59,762 bases of DNA, taken from assembly GCF_944384735.1 (NCBI RefSeq), contig NZ_CALWUN010000004.1, positions 1 to 59,762 on the forward strand. Direction: 5' to 3'. Shown in pieces: positions 1 through 7,734 of this stretch. Within the stretch, counting starts at the first letter, position 1. Each line of letters opens with the position of its first letter. The notes below the pieces were generated by a model. The model ran no database searches and had not been told where the DNA came from. It was given only the letters and a program-made list of their open reading frames with translations. This DNA is from an uncultured Agathobaculum sp. GTDB taxonomy: Bacteria > Bacillota > Clostridia > Oscillospirales > Butyricicoccaceae. Both the position numbers and the translations under genes were made by a program.

Positions 1-1898
1 CGCAGCACGCCGATCAGGTCCACATCCTGCCGCGGGTTGTCGATCACGCGCAAAAGCGACACCATCGTGCCGACCTCGGCGGTGTCCAGCAGGCCGCCGC
101 GCGACTCCGCGCTTGCGGTCAGCCCGGCCTGCTCAAGCGCCGCGATGTACACGGGCGCGCGCGGCCCGGGCGAGCGCAGCAGAATAACGATGTCGCCCGG
201 TGTGACCGGGCGCAGCGCGCCGGTCTCCTTGTCGCGCACCGGAAAACCCTCGTCCAGCAGCGCGCGGATGCGGGTTGCGACCAGCCGCGCCTCGAGCGCA
301 GTTTTGTCGGGCGCGTCCTCGTCCTCGCCGAGGTTCGCTGCGTCCAGCAGCAGCACCTCGGTCTTATAGCGGTCGTGTCCCTCGTCCGGGTAGTCCATGC
401 CGAGGTGCAGCGCCTCGCGGTCGGTGTAGGCAAGGTCGCCCACCGTTTCGCCCATGACGGCGGCAAACAGGTAGTTGCAGGCGTCCAGCACGGCCGCGCG
501 CGAACGGAAGTTCTGCCCGAGCACGACGCGGCGCGGCGCGCCGTCCGGCGCTTCGTCCGCGTCGGCGTAATCATTGTATTTTTGCAGGAAAATCGACGGG
601 TCAGCCAGCCGGAAGCCGTAAATGCTCTGCTTGACGTCACCGACCATGAACAGGTTGGTCTGATTTTGCGACAGCGCGCGGAAAATCGTGTCCTGCACGG
701 CGTTGGTGTCCTGATACTCGTCGACCGCGATCTCGGCGTACTGCGCGGACAGCGTGCGCGCCAGCGCCGAGGGCTGTTGCCCGTCGTACAGCAGGCGCAC
801 GGCAAAGTGCTCGAGGTCGTTGAAGTCTGCGGCGTTTCGTGCCCGCTTGGCTGCGGCAAACGCCGCGTCAAAGGCGTTCACCGCGTCGATCAGCGCGGAG
901 AGCGCGGGCGCGGTCAGCGCACGGTCGGCGGCAGCCTCGTCCGCCCGGACGGTCAGCCATTTTTCGCGGATGGCCTTGGCCACTGTTTTCCATTCCTCGC
1001 GCAGCGCCTTGATCTCCTCTAAAAAGGCCTTGTCCTCGAACTTGCGCGCGGCTTTCAGCCGGTCGAACGTGATCGACCGCGCGGCCTCGACGCAGTCGTC
1101 CCAGCTGCCGGTATGCAGTGCATCCAGCAGGCGCTCGGCTTGGTTTAAGTCGCTCGTCAGCGCAGGCAGATAGGTGTCGTATAGCTCGTCGATGCCGGTC
1201 ACGGCATCGACCGCCATGCGCAGAAAGGCCGCGCCGTGTTCAGCCGCCGCCCGCGCCTGCGCGCGCAGCACCGCCGCGTGCGGCGTGTTCATGCCGTCCG
1301 CGTGCAATCCCTGCCGCACGGTTTCCAGAAAAGCCGCCGGGTCGGGATGCGCCTGTATCTTCTCATAGGTGCCCAAAATGACCTCGCCCAGCTTTTTATC
1401 GTCGCGCCCGGCGGTCAGCAGGTCACATAGCGCGAGAAAGCCCGCCCCGCCCTGCTCGTAGGCCGCTTCCAGCACCTCCTCGAGCACCTCAGCGCGCAGC
1501 AGCTTGCCCTCCTGCTCGTCCATCAGCCGGAAATCGGGCGCGATGCCGAGCGCCGCGGCCTGTTCGCGCGCAAGCGACAGGCACAGCGCGTGCACGGTCG
1601 TGATCTTTGCACGGTGCACGAGGAACAGCTGGCGGCGCAGGCGCGTGTCCTGCGGGTTTTCGGCGACCGCCTGCGCCAGCGCCGCGCCGATGCGCTCGCG
1701 CATCTCGGCGGCGGCGGCGTTGGTGAAGGTAACGAGCAGCAGCCGGTCGATGTCGATGGGGTCGCGCGCGTCGGTCAGGCGGGTGAGCACCCGCTCGACC
1801 AGCACGGCGGTCTTGCCCGAGCCAGCCGCTGCCGAGACGAGCAGCGCGCCGCCCCGGTTTTCAATCGCGGTCTGTTGGTCTTTTGTCCACTGCGGCAT
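1..1898 (-). CDS. addA: AddA helicase/nuclease subunit (N-terminal part, runs off window)
   Basis: N-terminal two thirds of a UvrD-like helicase, about 632 residues before the window edge. The protein begins MPQWTKDQQTAIENRGG and carries the Walker A stretch SAAAGSGKTAVLVERV, the Walker B-like DEYQDT, and the family motif VGDVKQSIYGFRLADPSIF. AddA pairs with AddB in the Firmicute counterpart of RecBCD, processing double-strand ends for recombination; the AddA C-terminal nuclease domain must lie beyond position 1. The ATG is chosen because AGGTAGGGGG sits eight bases upstream; an in-frame GTG at 1904 overlaps the addB stop but lies too close to that ribosome site. Only two bases separate the addB stop from the ATG, so translation is probably coupled. 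Confidence 0.93.
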   Translation of the reverse strand, partial: MPQWTKDQQTAIENRGGALLVSAAAGSGKTAVLVERVLTRLTDARDPIDIDRLLLVTFTNAAAAEMRERIGAALAQAVAENPQDTRLRRQLFLVHRAKITTVHALCLSLAREQAAALGIAPDFRLMDEQEGKLLRAEVLEEVLEAAYEQGGAGFLALCDLLTAGRDDKKLGEVILGTYEKIQAHPDPAAFLETVRQGLHADGMNTPHAAVLRAQARAAAEHGAAFLRMAVDAVTGIDELYDTYLPALTSDLNQAERLLDALHTGSWDDCVEAARSITFDRLKAARKFEDKAFLEEIKALREEWKTVAKAIREKWLTVRADEAAADRALTAPALSALIDAVNAFDAAFAAAKRARNAADFNDLEHFAVRLLYDGQQPSALARTLSAQYAEIAVDEYQDTNAVQDTIFRALSQNQTNLFMVGDVKQSIYGFRLADPSIFLQKYNDYADADEAPDGAPRRVVLGQNFRSRAAVLDACNYLFAAVMGETVGDLAYTDREALHLGMDYPDEGHDRYKTEVLLLDAANLGEDEDAPDKTALEARLVATRIRALLDEGFPVRDKETGALRPVTPGDIVILLRSPGPRAPVYIAALEQAGLTASAESRGGLLDTAEVGTMVSLLRVIDNPRQDVDLIGVL

Positions 1899-1900
1899 AC

Positions 1901-4900
1901 TCACTCACCCCCTACCTGCTGCCAGAATTCCTCGTCTGTCAAATGCTGCAACCAGCGCGCCTTGTCGCCCGCTGCTTCGTCAAAGCGGCAGCCCGCGCGG
2001 AAATCGCACCAATCGCAGTAGCTCGACTGCTTATCCTTTTTGCACGGGTCGGCCGTCACGCTGCCCGCGCGCAGTTCCTGCCCCATCTCAAGCAGCTTTT
2101 TGTGCGTGTAGCGCGCCAGCCGACCGAACTTTTCCAGATCGGCCACCGCGCTCTTGGCGGTAAACGAGGGCGCGTCCTCGCCCTTTTTGACCTTGATGGA
2201 CACGGGCAGGAACCGCCCGTCACCCTCGAGGCCGTGCTCCATCGCCTCGATCAGCTCCATGTCGTCCGACAGCAGGCCGCTGCGGCGCAGCGCCTTGTCG
2301 CGCAGCGCGCGCAGCGTATCCTCGTCCGCGTCGCGCGCGGCCTCGGGCAGCTCGTCCCGCACCGGGACGTACAGCACACCCGCGGGCACGATCTCATTGA
2401 GCTCGGCTTCCAGTCTCTCGCGGTAGCGTTCCAGTCCCTCCTGCTGCAAGGCATAGAGATAGATGACCAGCTGCATGTTCAGCCCATGCCAGATATCGGA
2501 CAGCGAGAACGACTTTTTACCGCTCTTGTAGTCCATCACGCGCAGGTACAGCCGCCCGTTCCGGATATAGCCGTCGACGCGGTCGACCTTGCCGGACAGC
2601 GACACGTCGTCCTCCCCGTCCGCACAGGTGACGGGCGGCAGGTCGCCCCCGCGCGAAAAATCGACCTCGTAGTCGATGGGCGCAAAGTCGGATACGCGCA
2701 GTTCCTCCAGCACGTTCTGCAAAATCTGCTCCGCAGTGCGCGCCAGCCGCCCGAACAGGTAGCGGAAGCGCGCAGAACGCGTTTCCAGCCCGCCCAGCTC
2801 CTCCTTGACATACCGCTGCACGACCGCGCGGCACACCTTGCGGACGGTCTTGTCGTCGGCCGCCGCCGCGCCGCCCTCGGTCTGACCGAGCGCATCCAGC
2901 GCGTGCTCGAGCACATAGTGCAGGAAGGTGCCGGTTTCGAGCGCGTCGAAGCGCGCCGTTTTGCGCGGCTTGGCCTTGAGGCCATACTTCAAAAAGAACG
3001 CAAACCGGCAGGAATAGAAGGTGTCGACGCGCGAGGCGGTCAAATTCAGCTGCTTGCCGTACAATCCCTCGACCGTGTGCAGGTTTTCCAGCGGGCCGCG
3101 CGCGCGCCGCTGAGCCGCCGCGCGGTGCACCCGCTCGTCGTCCTTGTAGTAGTCGTATGCCGCGCGCACCGCAGGCGAACGGTCGCCCGACAGATAGGCG
3201 CACGCGGTTTCGACCGCCGGGCGCTCGGCCTGCAAGCGGTCGCGCGCGGTCTGCGTCTGGTGGGTATCGGTCACCACGTCCGGCAGCAAGCTGCGCACCG
3301 TGCCGATAAAATAGGACGGCCGCGTCTCGCCGCCCGCGGCGTCCGCCGTGTGCCACGAGAGCAACAGTTCGTCCGTCGGGCAGGCAATCGCGCGGTACAG
3401 TGTCTCCTGCTCCATGAGCAGACGCTCCGCACCGTAGGCTTTCAGTTCGACGCCCAGCGCGTCCAACCCGGCGCGGTCGGCGTCGGACAGCAGCGACACG
3501 CCGCCTGCGGCCAGCGGGATCAGCCCGTCGTTGACGCCCAGCAGGATGACATACTTGGCCGGCTCGCCGCACACGCGCTCAATGTCGCCGCAGGTGACGC
3601 GGTCGAGCGAGACCGGGATCGAGCCGACATCGTACTCGCCCAGCACCAACCGGAACAGCTGCGCGAAGCGCTCAGCCGTGAGCGGCGTGTCGCCGCACAC
3701 CCACGCGAACTGCTCCATTGCGGAGACCAAAATCTCCCACAGCTGGCGGTATTCGTCCGCGAGCTGCAGGCGTCCCGCCTGCTCGTGCAGCGCGGCACGG
3801 TCGGCCATGCGCTGCGGCGCGTCGACCGCGAGCAGGAAGTCATACAGCGCGCGCACGCAGTCGGCGGCGGGGTTTTCGCCTTTGAGCCGCTCGCGCAGCG
3901 CGGCAAAGGGCGCAATCGCCTTGCGCCGCAAGGCGTTCAGCGCGTCCAGCTCAGCGCGCACCGCGTCGTCGATGGGCAGGCCGTAACCGTCCGGGTGCTC
4001 GACCCAGTCGCGCTCCCACGCGCCGCCGCGGACATTCCACGTCAGCACATAGTTTTCCAGCCGGTCGACCTCGTCGCGCGTCAGGCTGGTCAGCCCGGTC
4101 TTGAGGCAGGTAAACATCTCCTCATAGCGGAAGCCGGTGCGCACGGTCTCGAGCGCGCCGACGACCAGCGCCATCGGCGGGCGGGAAAGCAGGTCAGGCT
4201 TTTCCGCAAGGAACACCGGCACGTCGTACCGCGCCATCGCCATCGCCAAAAAGCCGGCATAGGGCGCGATGTCGCGCGCCGTGACGACGAAATCGCGGTA
4301 GCGTGCGCCCCCGTCGCGCACCTTGCGCCGGATGAACGCTGCCGCGTGCTCACACTCGTCAAAGGGAGATGCCGCCGCATACAGCTGCACCCCACCGGTC
4401 AAGTCCGGGTGCGTGCCGCGCACAGGCAGCAGGCTTTCCGCTTCGACCGCCGCAAGCGCCTCCGGGCGCGGCACGCGGGACGCGCCGAGGTCGATGCGCT
4501 CGACCGGCCGGTTGTGGCGCTTTGCCATGCGGGTCAGTGTCTTGACTGTCTTGCAGCCGGTGATGAAAATGTCAGGCTGGGACAGGTCGCAGGTGATGGC
4601 CGCCGCGAGCGGAACGCCCGCCGCCAGCATTGCCTCGACGACCGCCAGCTCCTGCGCGGTGAAACCCAGAAAGCCATCCAGATAGACCTGCGCGCCCGAC
4701 AGCACATGGCTTTGCGGCAGGCGGTCACGCAGATGGGTCAGGCGGTCGCGCGGGTCGGGCAGCGACTGCTCACACAGGCGGTCGTAGGCGGTCAGCAGCT
4801 GCGCCAAATCGGACAGCTTGGCCGCGAGCGTCCCGTCCTCGCAGGCCTCGGCGGCGTCGAACAGCGCTTCGGGCGCGACCGCGCAGGTCTTGCACTCGTC

Positions 4901-5269
4901 GACCAGCCGCAGCGCCTCGCGCAGCAGCTCGGGCTTGTCGGCAAGGCCGCTCCACGCGGACAGACTGTTTTGCACACGGCGCGCGGCCTGCTGCAAGGTC
5001 AACAGCTGCCCCGCCGGGGTCAGCATCGGCTGCGCAAGGCCACCCACCTCGGCAAAGACGCGGTCGGCCAGACGCGAAAATGTCAGCACCTCGGCCGTGC
5101 GCGCGCCGTGGTTGGCGGTCTCTTCGGCCAAGCGGCGCTCCATGCGGTGCGAATGCAGCTCGGGCACCAAAAGCACCTGCCTGCCCTCGCTTTTCGCACA
5201 GGCTTCCGCAATTTCCCGCAGGATCGCGGTGGTTTTTCCGCTGCCTGCGCGGCCAGTCCAAATGCGCAT
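1901..5269 (-). CDS. addB: AddB helicase/nuclease subunit
   Basis: 1122-residue partner of AddA in the end-processing helicase-nuclease. Walker A is GRAGSGKT at residues 6-13. The C-terminal nuclease domain shows the catalytic DYKSGKK around residue 913. The iron-sulphur cysteines of the family are present: one in YSCRFAFF near residue 753 and a CX2CX5C group (YCDWCDFRAGC) near 1085. An upstream in-frame start exists at 5359, but the ATG at 5269 directly follows a GGGGAGAGGGT ribosome site and begins with the family-typical MRIWTGRAGSGKT. First gene of the addBA operon, divergent from the tRNA-Phe promoter. The long open frame on the opposite strand across this gene is a high-GC shadow. Confidence 0.95.
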   Translation of the reverse strand: MRIWTGRAGSGKTTAILREIAEACAKSEGRQVLLVPELHSHRMERRLAEETANHGARTAEVLTFSRLADRVFAEVGGLAQPMLTPAGQLLTLQQAARRVQNSLSAWSGLADKPELLREALRLVDECKTCAVAPEALFDAAEACEDGTLAAKLSDLAQLLTAYDRLCEQSLPDPRDRLTHLRDRLPQSHVLSGAQVYLDGFLGFTAQELAVVEAMLAAGVPLAAAITCDLSQPDIFITGCKTVKTLTRMAKRHNRPVERIDLGASRVPRPEALAAVEAESLLPVRGTHPDLTGGVQLYAAASPFDECEHAAAFIRRKVRDGGARYRDFVVTARDIAPYAGFLAMAMARYDVPVFLAEKPDLLSRPPMALVVGALETVRTGFRYEEMFTCLKTGLTSLTRDEVDRLENYVLTWNVRGGAWERDWVEHPDGYGLPIDDAVRAELDALNALRRKAIAPFAALRERLKGENPAADCVRALYDFLLAVDAPQRMADRAALHEQAGRLQLADEYRQLWEILVSAMEQFAWVCGDTPLTAERFAQLFRLVLGEYDVGSIPVSLDRVTCGDIERVCGEPAKYVILLGVNDGLIPLAAGGVSLLSDADRAGLDALGVELKAYGAERLLMEQETLYRAIACPTDELLLSWHTADAAGGETRPSYFIGTVRSLLPDVVTDTHQTQTARDRLQAERPAVETACAYLSGDRSPAVRAAYDYYKDDERVHRAAAQRRARGPLENLHTVEGLYGKQLNLTASRVDTFYSCRFAFFLKYGLKAKPRKTARFDALETGTFLHYVLEHALDALGQTEGGAAAADDKTVRKVCRAVVQRYVKEELGGLETRSARFRYLFGRLARTAEQILQNVLEELRVSDFAPIDYEVDFSRGGDLPPVTCADGEDDVSLSGKVDRVDGYIRNGRLYLRVMDYKSGKKSFSLSDIWHGLNMQLVIYLYALQQEGLERYRERLEAELNEIVPAGVLYVPVRDELPEAARDADEDTLRALRDKALRRSGLLSDDMELIEAMEHGLEGDGRFLPVSIKVKKGEDAPSFTAKSAVADLEKFGRLARYTHKKLLEMGQELRAGSVTADPCKKDKQSSYCDWCDFRAGCRFDEAAGDKARWLQHLTDEEFWQQVGGE

Positions 5270-5352
5270 GACCCTCTCCCCTTTCGATGTGTCTATCATA
5301 CCATGCGCCGGCACCCCTGCGCAACCGCGCGGAAAAAAAGGAAAATTTATGG

Positions 5353-5381
5353 TTGACATTTCGTCATGGTTCGACTATACT
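5353..5381 (+). promoter_or_regulatory. Promoter of the tRNA-Phe/tRNA-Gly unit
   Basis: Consensus TTGACA (5353-5358), a 17-base spacer and TATACT (5376-5381) lie just ahead of tRNA-Phe, so this is almost certainly its housekeeping sigma factor promoter. Confidence 0.85.
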
Positions 5382-5399
5382 ATAACTCGTGCTGTGAAT

Positions 5400-5475
5400 G
5401 CCTCTGTAGCTCAGTCGGTAGAGCAGGGGACTGAAAATCCCCGTGTCGGTGGTTCGATTCCGCCCGGAGGCACCA
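5400..5475 (+). tRNA. tRNA-Phe (GAA)
   Basis: 76-base cloverleaf with acceptor GCCTCTG pairing with CGGAGGC, anticodon GAA in a GGGGA/TCCCC stem, a T-arm with TTCGATT, and an encoded CCA. First gene of a two-tRNA unit with the tRNA-Gly at 5749. A second, near-identical gene lies on the minus strand at 30402-30477. Confidence 0.96.
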
Positions 5476-5748
5476 TTTTTGAACAAGTGCCTTATGGCAC
5501 TTGTTCAAAAATCTTACCGCCGACGAAGGAATCGAAAGATGCGTCCAAGAAAATATGCCGGTGGCATATTTTCCGCATCGTGGCTTTGCCGCAGCAAAGC
5601 GATTCCGCCCGGAGGCACGATGCCAGCTGCGTAACCGTGATTCTAAGCAACGATTCCGCCCGGAGGCTTGATGCCATCTGTGCAACCGTGGCTCAAAGCG
5701 GTGATTCCGTCTGGAGGCTTCCCTATTCCGGCACAAACAACCGAATAT
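5476..5748 (+). repeat. Structured, repeat-rich spacer between tRNA-Phe and tRNA-Gly (copy A)
   Basis: 273 bases between the two tRNAs that do not look coding. It holds (1) a perfect 17-bp hairpin at 5475-5512 beginning at the last base of the tRNA CCA, loop TTAT; (2) a two-part hairpin, outer stem 5538-5543/5574-5579 and inner stem 5549-5558/5564-5573, loop CGGTG; (3) the hairpin GCTTTGC-CGCA-GCAAAGC at 5583-5600; (4) a 51-base tandem repeat whose units start with a copy of the tRNA-Phe 3' end, at 5600-5618 (19 of 19 bases), 5651-5667 (17 of 17) and about 5702-5718 (diverged). A homologous spacer lies at 30181-30401 on the other strand. What it does is unknown. Confidence 0.85.
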
Positions 5749-5824
5749 GCGGCTGTAGCTCATCTGGTAGAGCGCCACCTTGCCAAGGTGGAGGTAGCGA
5801 GTTCGAGCCTCGTCAGCCGCTCCA
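5749..5824 (+). tRNA. tRNA-Gly (GCC)
   Basis: 76 bases with acceptor GCGGCTG/CAGCCGC, anticodon GCC within a CCACC/GGTGG stem, T-arm GTTCGAGC and encoded CCA. It follows the spacer and is closed by a strong terminator. A second copy lies at 30105-30180 on the minus strand. Confidence 0.96.
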
Positions 5825-5863
5825 AACGAAAAGCGCCTGTCAACAGACAGGCGCTTTTCGTTT
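5825..5863 (+). terminator. Rho-independent terminator of the tRNA unit
   Basis: Perfect stem AACGAAAAGCGCCTGTC paired with its complement around a short loop, ending TTTTCGTTT. It directly follows the tRNA-Gly CCA. Confidence 0.85.
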
Positions 5864-5988
5864 GCCCAATGCGCCCCGCATAACTGCAACACACAGCGCG
5901 GCGGCGCCAAAACTTTCCCCGCATGGATTTATTGCAAAATGAAAACAACGGTGCAGTCCCGTCAAGCAGGTTGCCAAGAAAACAATCG

Positions 5989-6030
5989 CCGGGGGGCATT
6001 GTGCGCGAAGCACACGCACAGCGCCCCCGG
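5989..6030 (-). terminator. Probable terminator downstream of the glycosyltransferase gene
   Basis: GC-rich hairpin with CCGGGGGG at the base, a TGTGC/GCACA apex and T-rich flanks on both strands (TTGTTTT on the minus strand). It lies about 75 bases past the stop of the gene at 6104. I see nothing else in the rest of 5864-6103. Confidence 0.5.
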
Positions 6031-6103
6031 AGGATTTTATTGCCCTTTGCAGCAGGCTTTTGTCTGCCAGCCCAGCCTCGCTTGACGCGCGGCCGCCCGC
6101 GCC

Positions 6104-7234
6104 TTACCGCTGCTGCAAAACGAAATCTGCCAGCCGCTCGGTGGCGTCCGGATGTGCGACCGCCCGCATGGTCTGGCGGACGGTATGCAGGCGGACCGGA
6201 TTGCGGAACAGCTCATAAACCGCCTCGTCGATCGGGAAATGCTTGGTAATGAGCGCGGCCATGCCGTTGTTGACCAAAAACTCGACATTGCGCTCCTCGT
6301 GCCCCGGAATGGGGTCGACCAGCAGCATGGGCAGGTTTTTGGCCAGCGCCTCGGACACCGTCAGGCCGCCGGGCTTGGAGACGATGCAGTCGGACGCGCC
6401 CATCATCACTTCCACATTGTGCACAAAGCCATAGGGCTTGACCACACAGCCGCCCTCATACCGGGAGGCGAACTGCTCGACGCGCAGCAGCATCTTCTTG
6501 TTGTTGCCGCACACGACCAACAGCTGCAGCGGCAGGCCGATGCAGGTCAGCTTTTCGAGCGTTTTCACATGGTCGGCGTAGCCCATACTGCCGCCCATGA
6601 GCAGGATGGTGCGCATACGCGGGTCGATGCCCAGCTGTGCCGCCGCATCCTCGCGCGACAGCTGCTGGTTGAATTTGGGGTGCACCGGGATGCCGAACGG
6701 CAGGATGCGGCGCTCCGGGATGCCGCGCTGGACGCAGCGGTAGGTCAGCAGCTCGCTGGCCGTGACGATGTACTGCACGCGCGGCACATCCTCCCAGTAG
6801 GGATGCAGGGTGTAGTCGGTGACAATGCCGATCGTCGTGATATCATCGAGCTTTTTGCGTTTTTTTAGTTCGTCCACCATCTGCGCGGCAAAAATATGCG
6901 TACACAGGATGACGTCGGGCGCATAGCCGGCCAGCACTTTGGCAAATTTGGACGCGCCCAGCGCGTTGATGATGTTGATGATGCTCGGCGCATTGGAAAA
7001 ATAACCAGCGCCGTTGTTTTCCGCCAGCTGGTATACCAGACGGTACAGCGTCTGCATATGCTTGGACGAAAACAGGTAGCCCTTGTCGATCGTGTTCTTG
7101 ATCAGGTTACTGATATAGGCGTACACATCCAGCGTCTGCACCTCCGCGCCCTTGCTGGTCAGCATATCGCCGATGGCCTTGGCGGTCGCATGGTGGCCGT
7201 AGCCTGCGGTGACGGATAAAATCAATACTCTCAT
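6104..7234 (-). CDS. MGDG synthase/UgtP-like diacylglycerol glycosyltransferase
   Basis: 376-residue family 28 glycosyltransferase. The N-terminal glycine-rich acceptor loop reads SVTAGYGHHATAKAI and the C-terminal sugar-nucleotide half contains SKPGGLTVSEALAKNLPML followed by DPIPGHEERN, both typical of the MurG/MGDG-synthase fold. Family members move glucose or galactose from a UDP-sugar to diacylglycerol at the cytoplasmic membrane face, supplying glycolipid and, in many Firmicutes, the lipoteichoic acid anchor. The exact sugar and the number of additions cannot be read from sequence. The start has a GGAGAGG-like ribosome site. The gene is followed by a hairpin terminator and preceded, 82 bases upstream, by spoVG on the same strand. 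Confidence 0.85.
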   Translation of the reverse strand: MRVLILSVTAGYGHHATAKAIGDMLTSKGAEVQTLDVYAYISNLIKNTIDKGYLFSSKHMQTLYRLVYQLAENNGAGYFSNAPSIINIINALGASKFAKVLAGYAPDVILCTHIFAAQMVDELKKRKKLDDITTIGIVTDYTLHPYWEDVPRVQYIVTASELLTYRCVQRGIPERRILPFGIPVHPKFNQQLSREDAAAQLGIDPRMRTILLMGGSMGYADHVKTLEKLTCIGLPLQLLVVCGNNKKMLLRVEQFASRYEGGCVVKPYGFVHNVEVMMGASDCIVSKPGGLTVSEALAKNLPMLLVDPIPGHEERNVEFLVNNGMAALITKHFPIDEAVYELFRNPVRLHTVRQTMRAVAHPDATERLADFVLQQR

Positions 7235-7316
7235 AATCGGAACCTCTCCTTAGTATCAGAGTTATTTTACCCCATTACCGGCAAAATTGCAAACCAAACC
7301 GTGCGCACCGTCCCGG

Positions 7317-7577
7317 TCACTGCGGGAACGCAGCCCGATAAGCGTCCAGCACCTGCTGTTCGAGTTCTTCCCGCAGCGCGGCGCCGACCGGATGGGCGAC
7401 GTCGCGGAAGCGGCCGTCCGGCATGCGGCGGGAGGGCATGGCCAAAAACAGGCGGTCGTGCCCGGCGATGACCTTGATATCGTGCACGGCCAGCACGCCG
7501 TCAAAGGTGACGGATACCAGCGCCCGGAGCTTGCCGTAAGCCGGGACGTGGCGGAATTTGATGTCAGTGATCTGCAT
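7317..7577 (-). CDS. spoVG: SpoVG family RNA/DNA-binding regulator
   Basis: 86-residue protein starting MQITDIKFRHV and containing the conserved VHDIKVI and LFLAMPSRRMPDGRFRDV segments, full length for the family. SpoVG is a small nucleic-acid-binding regulator found in sporulating and non-sporulating Firmicutes, affecting septation, capsule and virulence genes. The ATG at 7577 is preferred over one 18 codons upstream because AAGGAG precedes it by six bases and alignment with the family begins here. It is divergent from murC across an AT-rich region (about 7620-7660) that holds overlapping -10-like TATACT and TATAAT hexamers. Confidence 0.93.
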   Translation of the reverse strand: MQITDIKFRHVPAYGKLRALVSVTFDGVLAVHDIKVIAGHDRLFLAMPSRRMPDGRFRDVAHPVGAALREELEQQVLDAYRAAFPQ

Positions 7578-7734
7578 GTGATACTCCTTTGTGATGAATT
7601 CCGGGATTTTGGTTTGTTTGACTATTTTCATTTTAACAAAACTATACTATAATATACCTTGTCTGGAAAGAATAAAGGGCAGGCGCCCCGGTTTATGCGC
7701 CTGCGAAAACAGAAAAACAGGAGGCTTTGGGGAA

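Noticed and set aside
1883-5356. 1157-residue plus-strand open frame opposite addB
   Set aside because: Arg/Gln/Val-rich shadow with no motif; addB on the other strand has Walker, nuclease and cluster motifs. High GC leaves such antisense frames open.
5600-5718. CRISPR-like array
   Set aside because: Units are 51 bases with diverged repeats and no unique spacers; the repeat is a tRNA 3' end. No cas genes.
5443-5942. Short open frames across the tRNA spacer and tRNA-Gly
   Set aside because: They cross mature tRNA sequence and repeats on both strands, so they are not genes.
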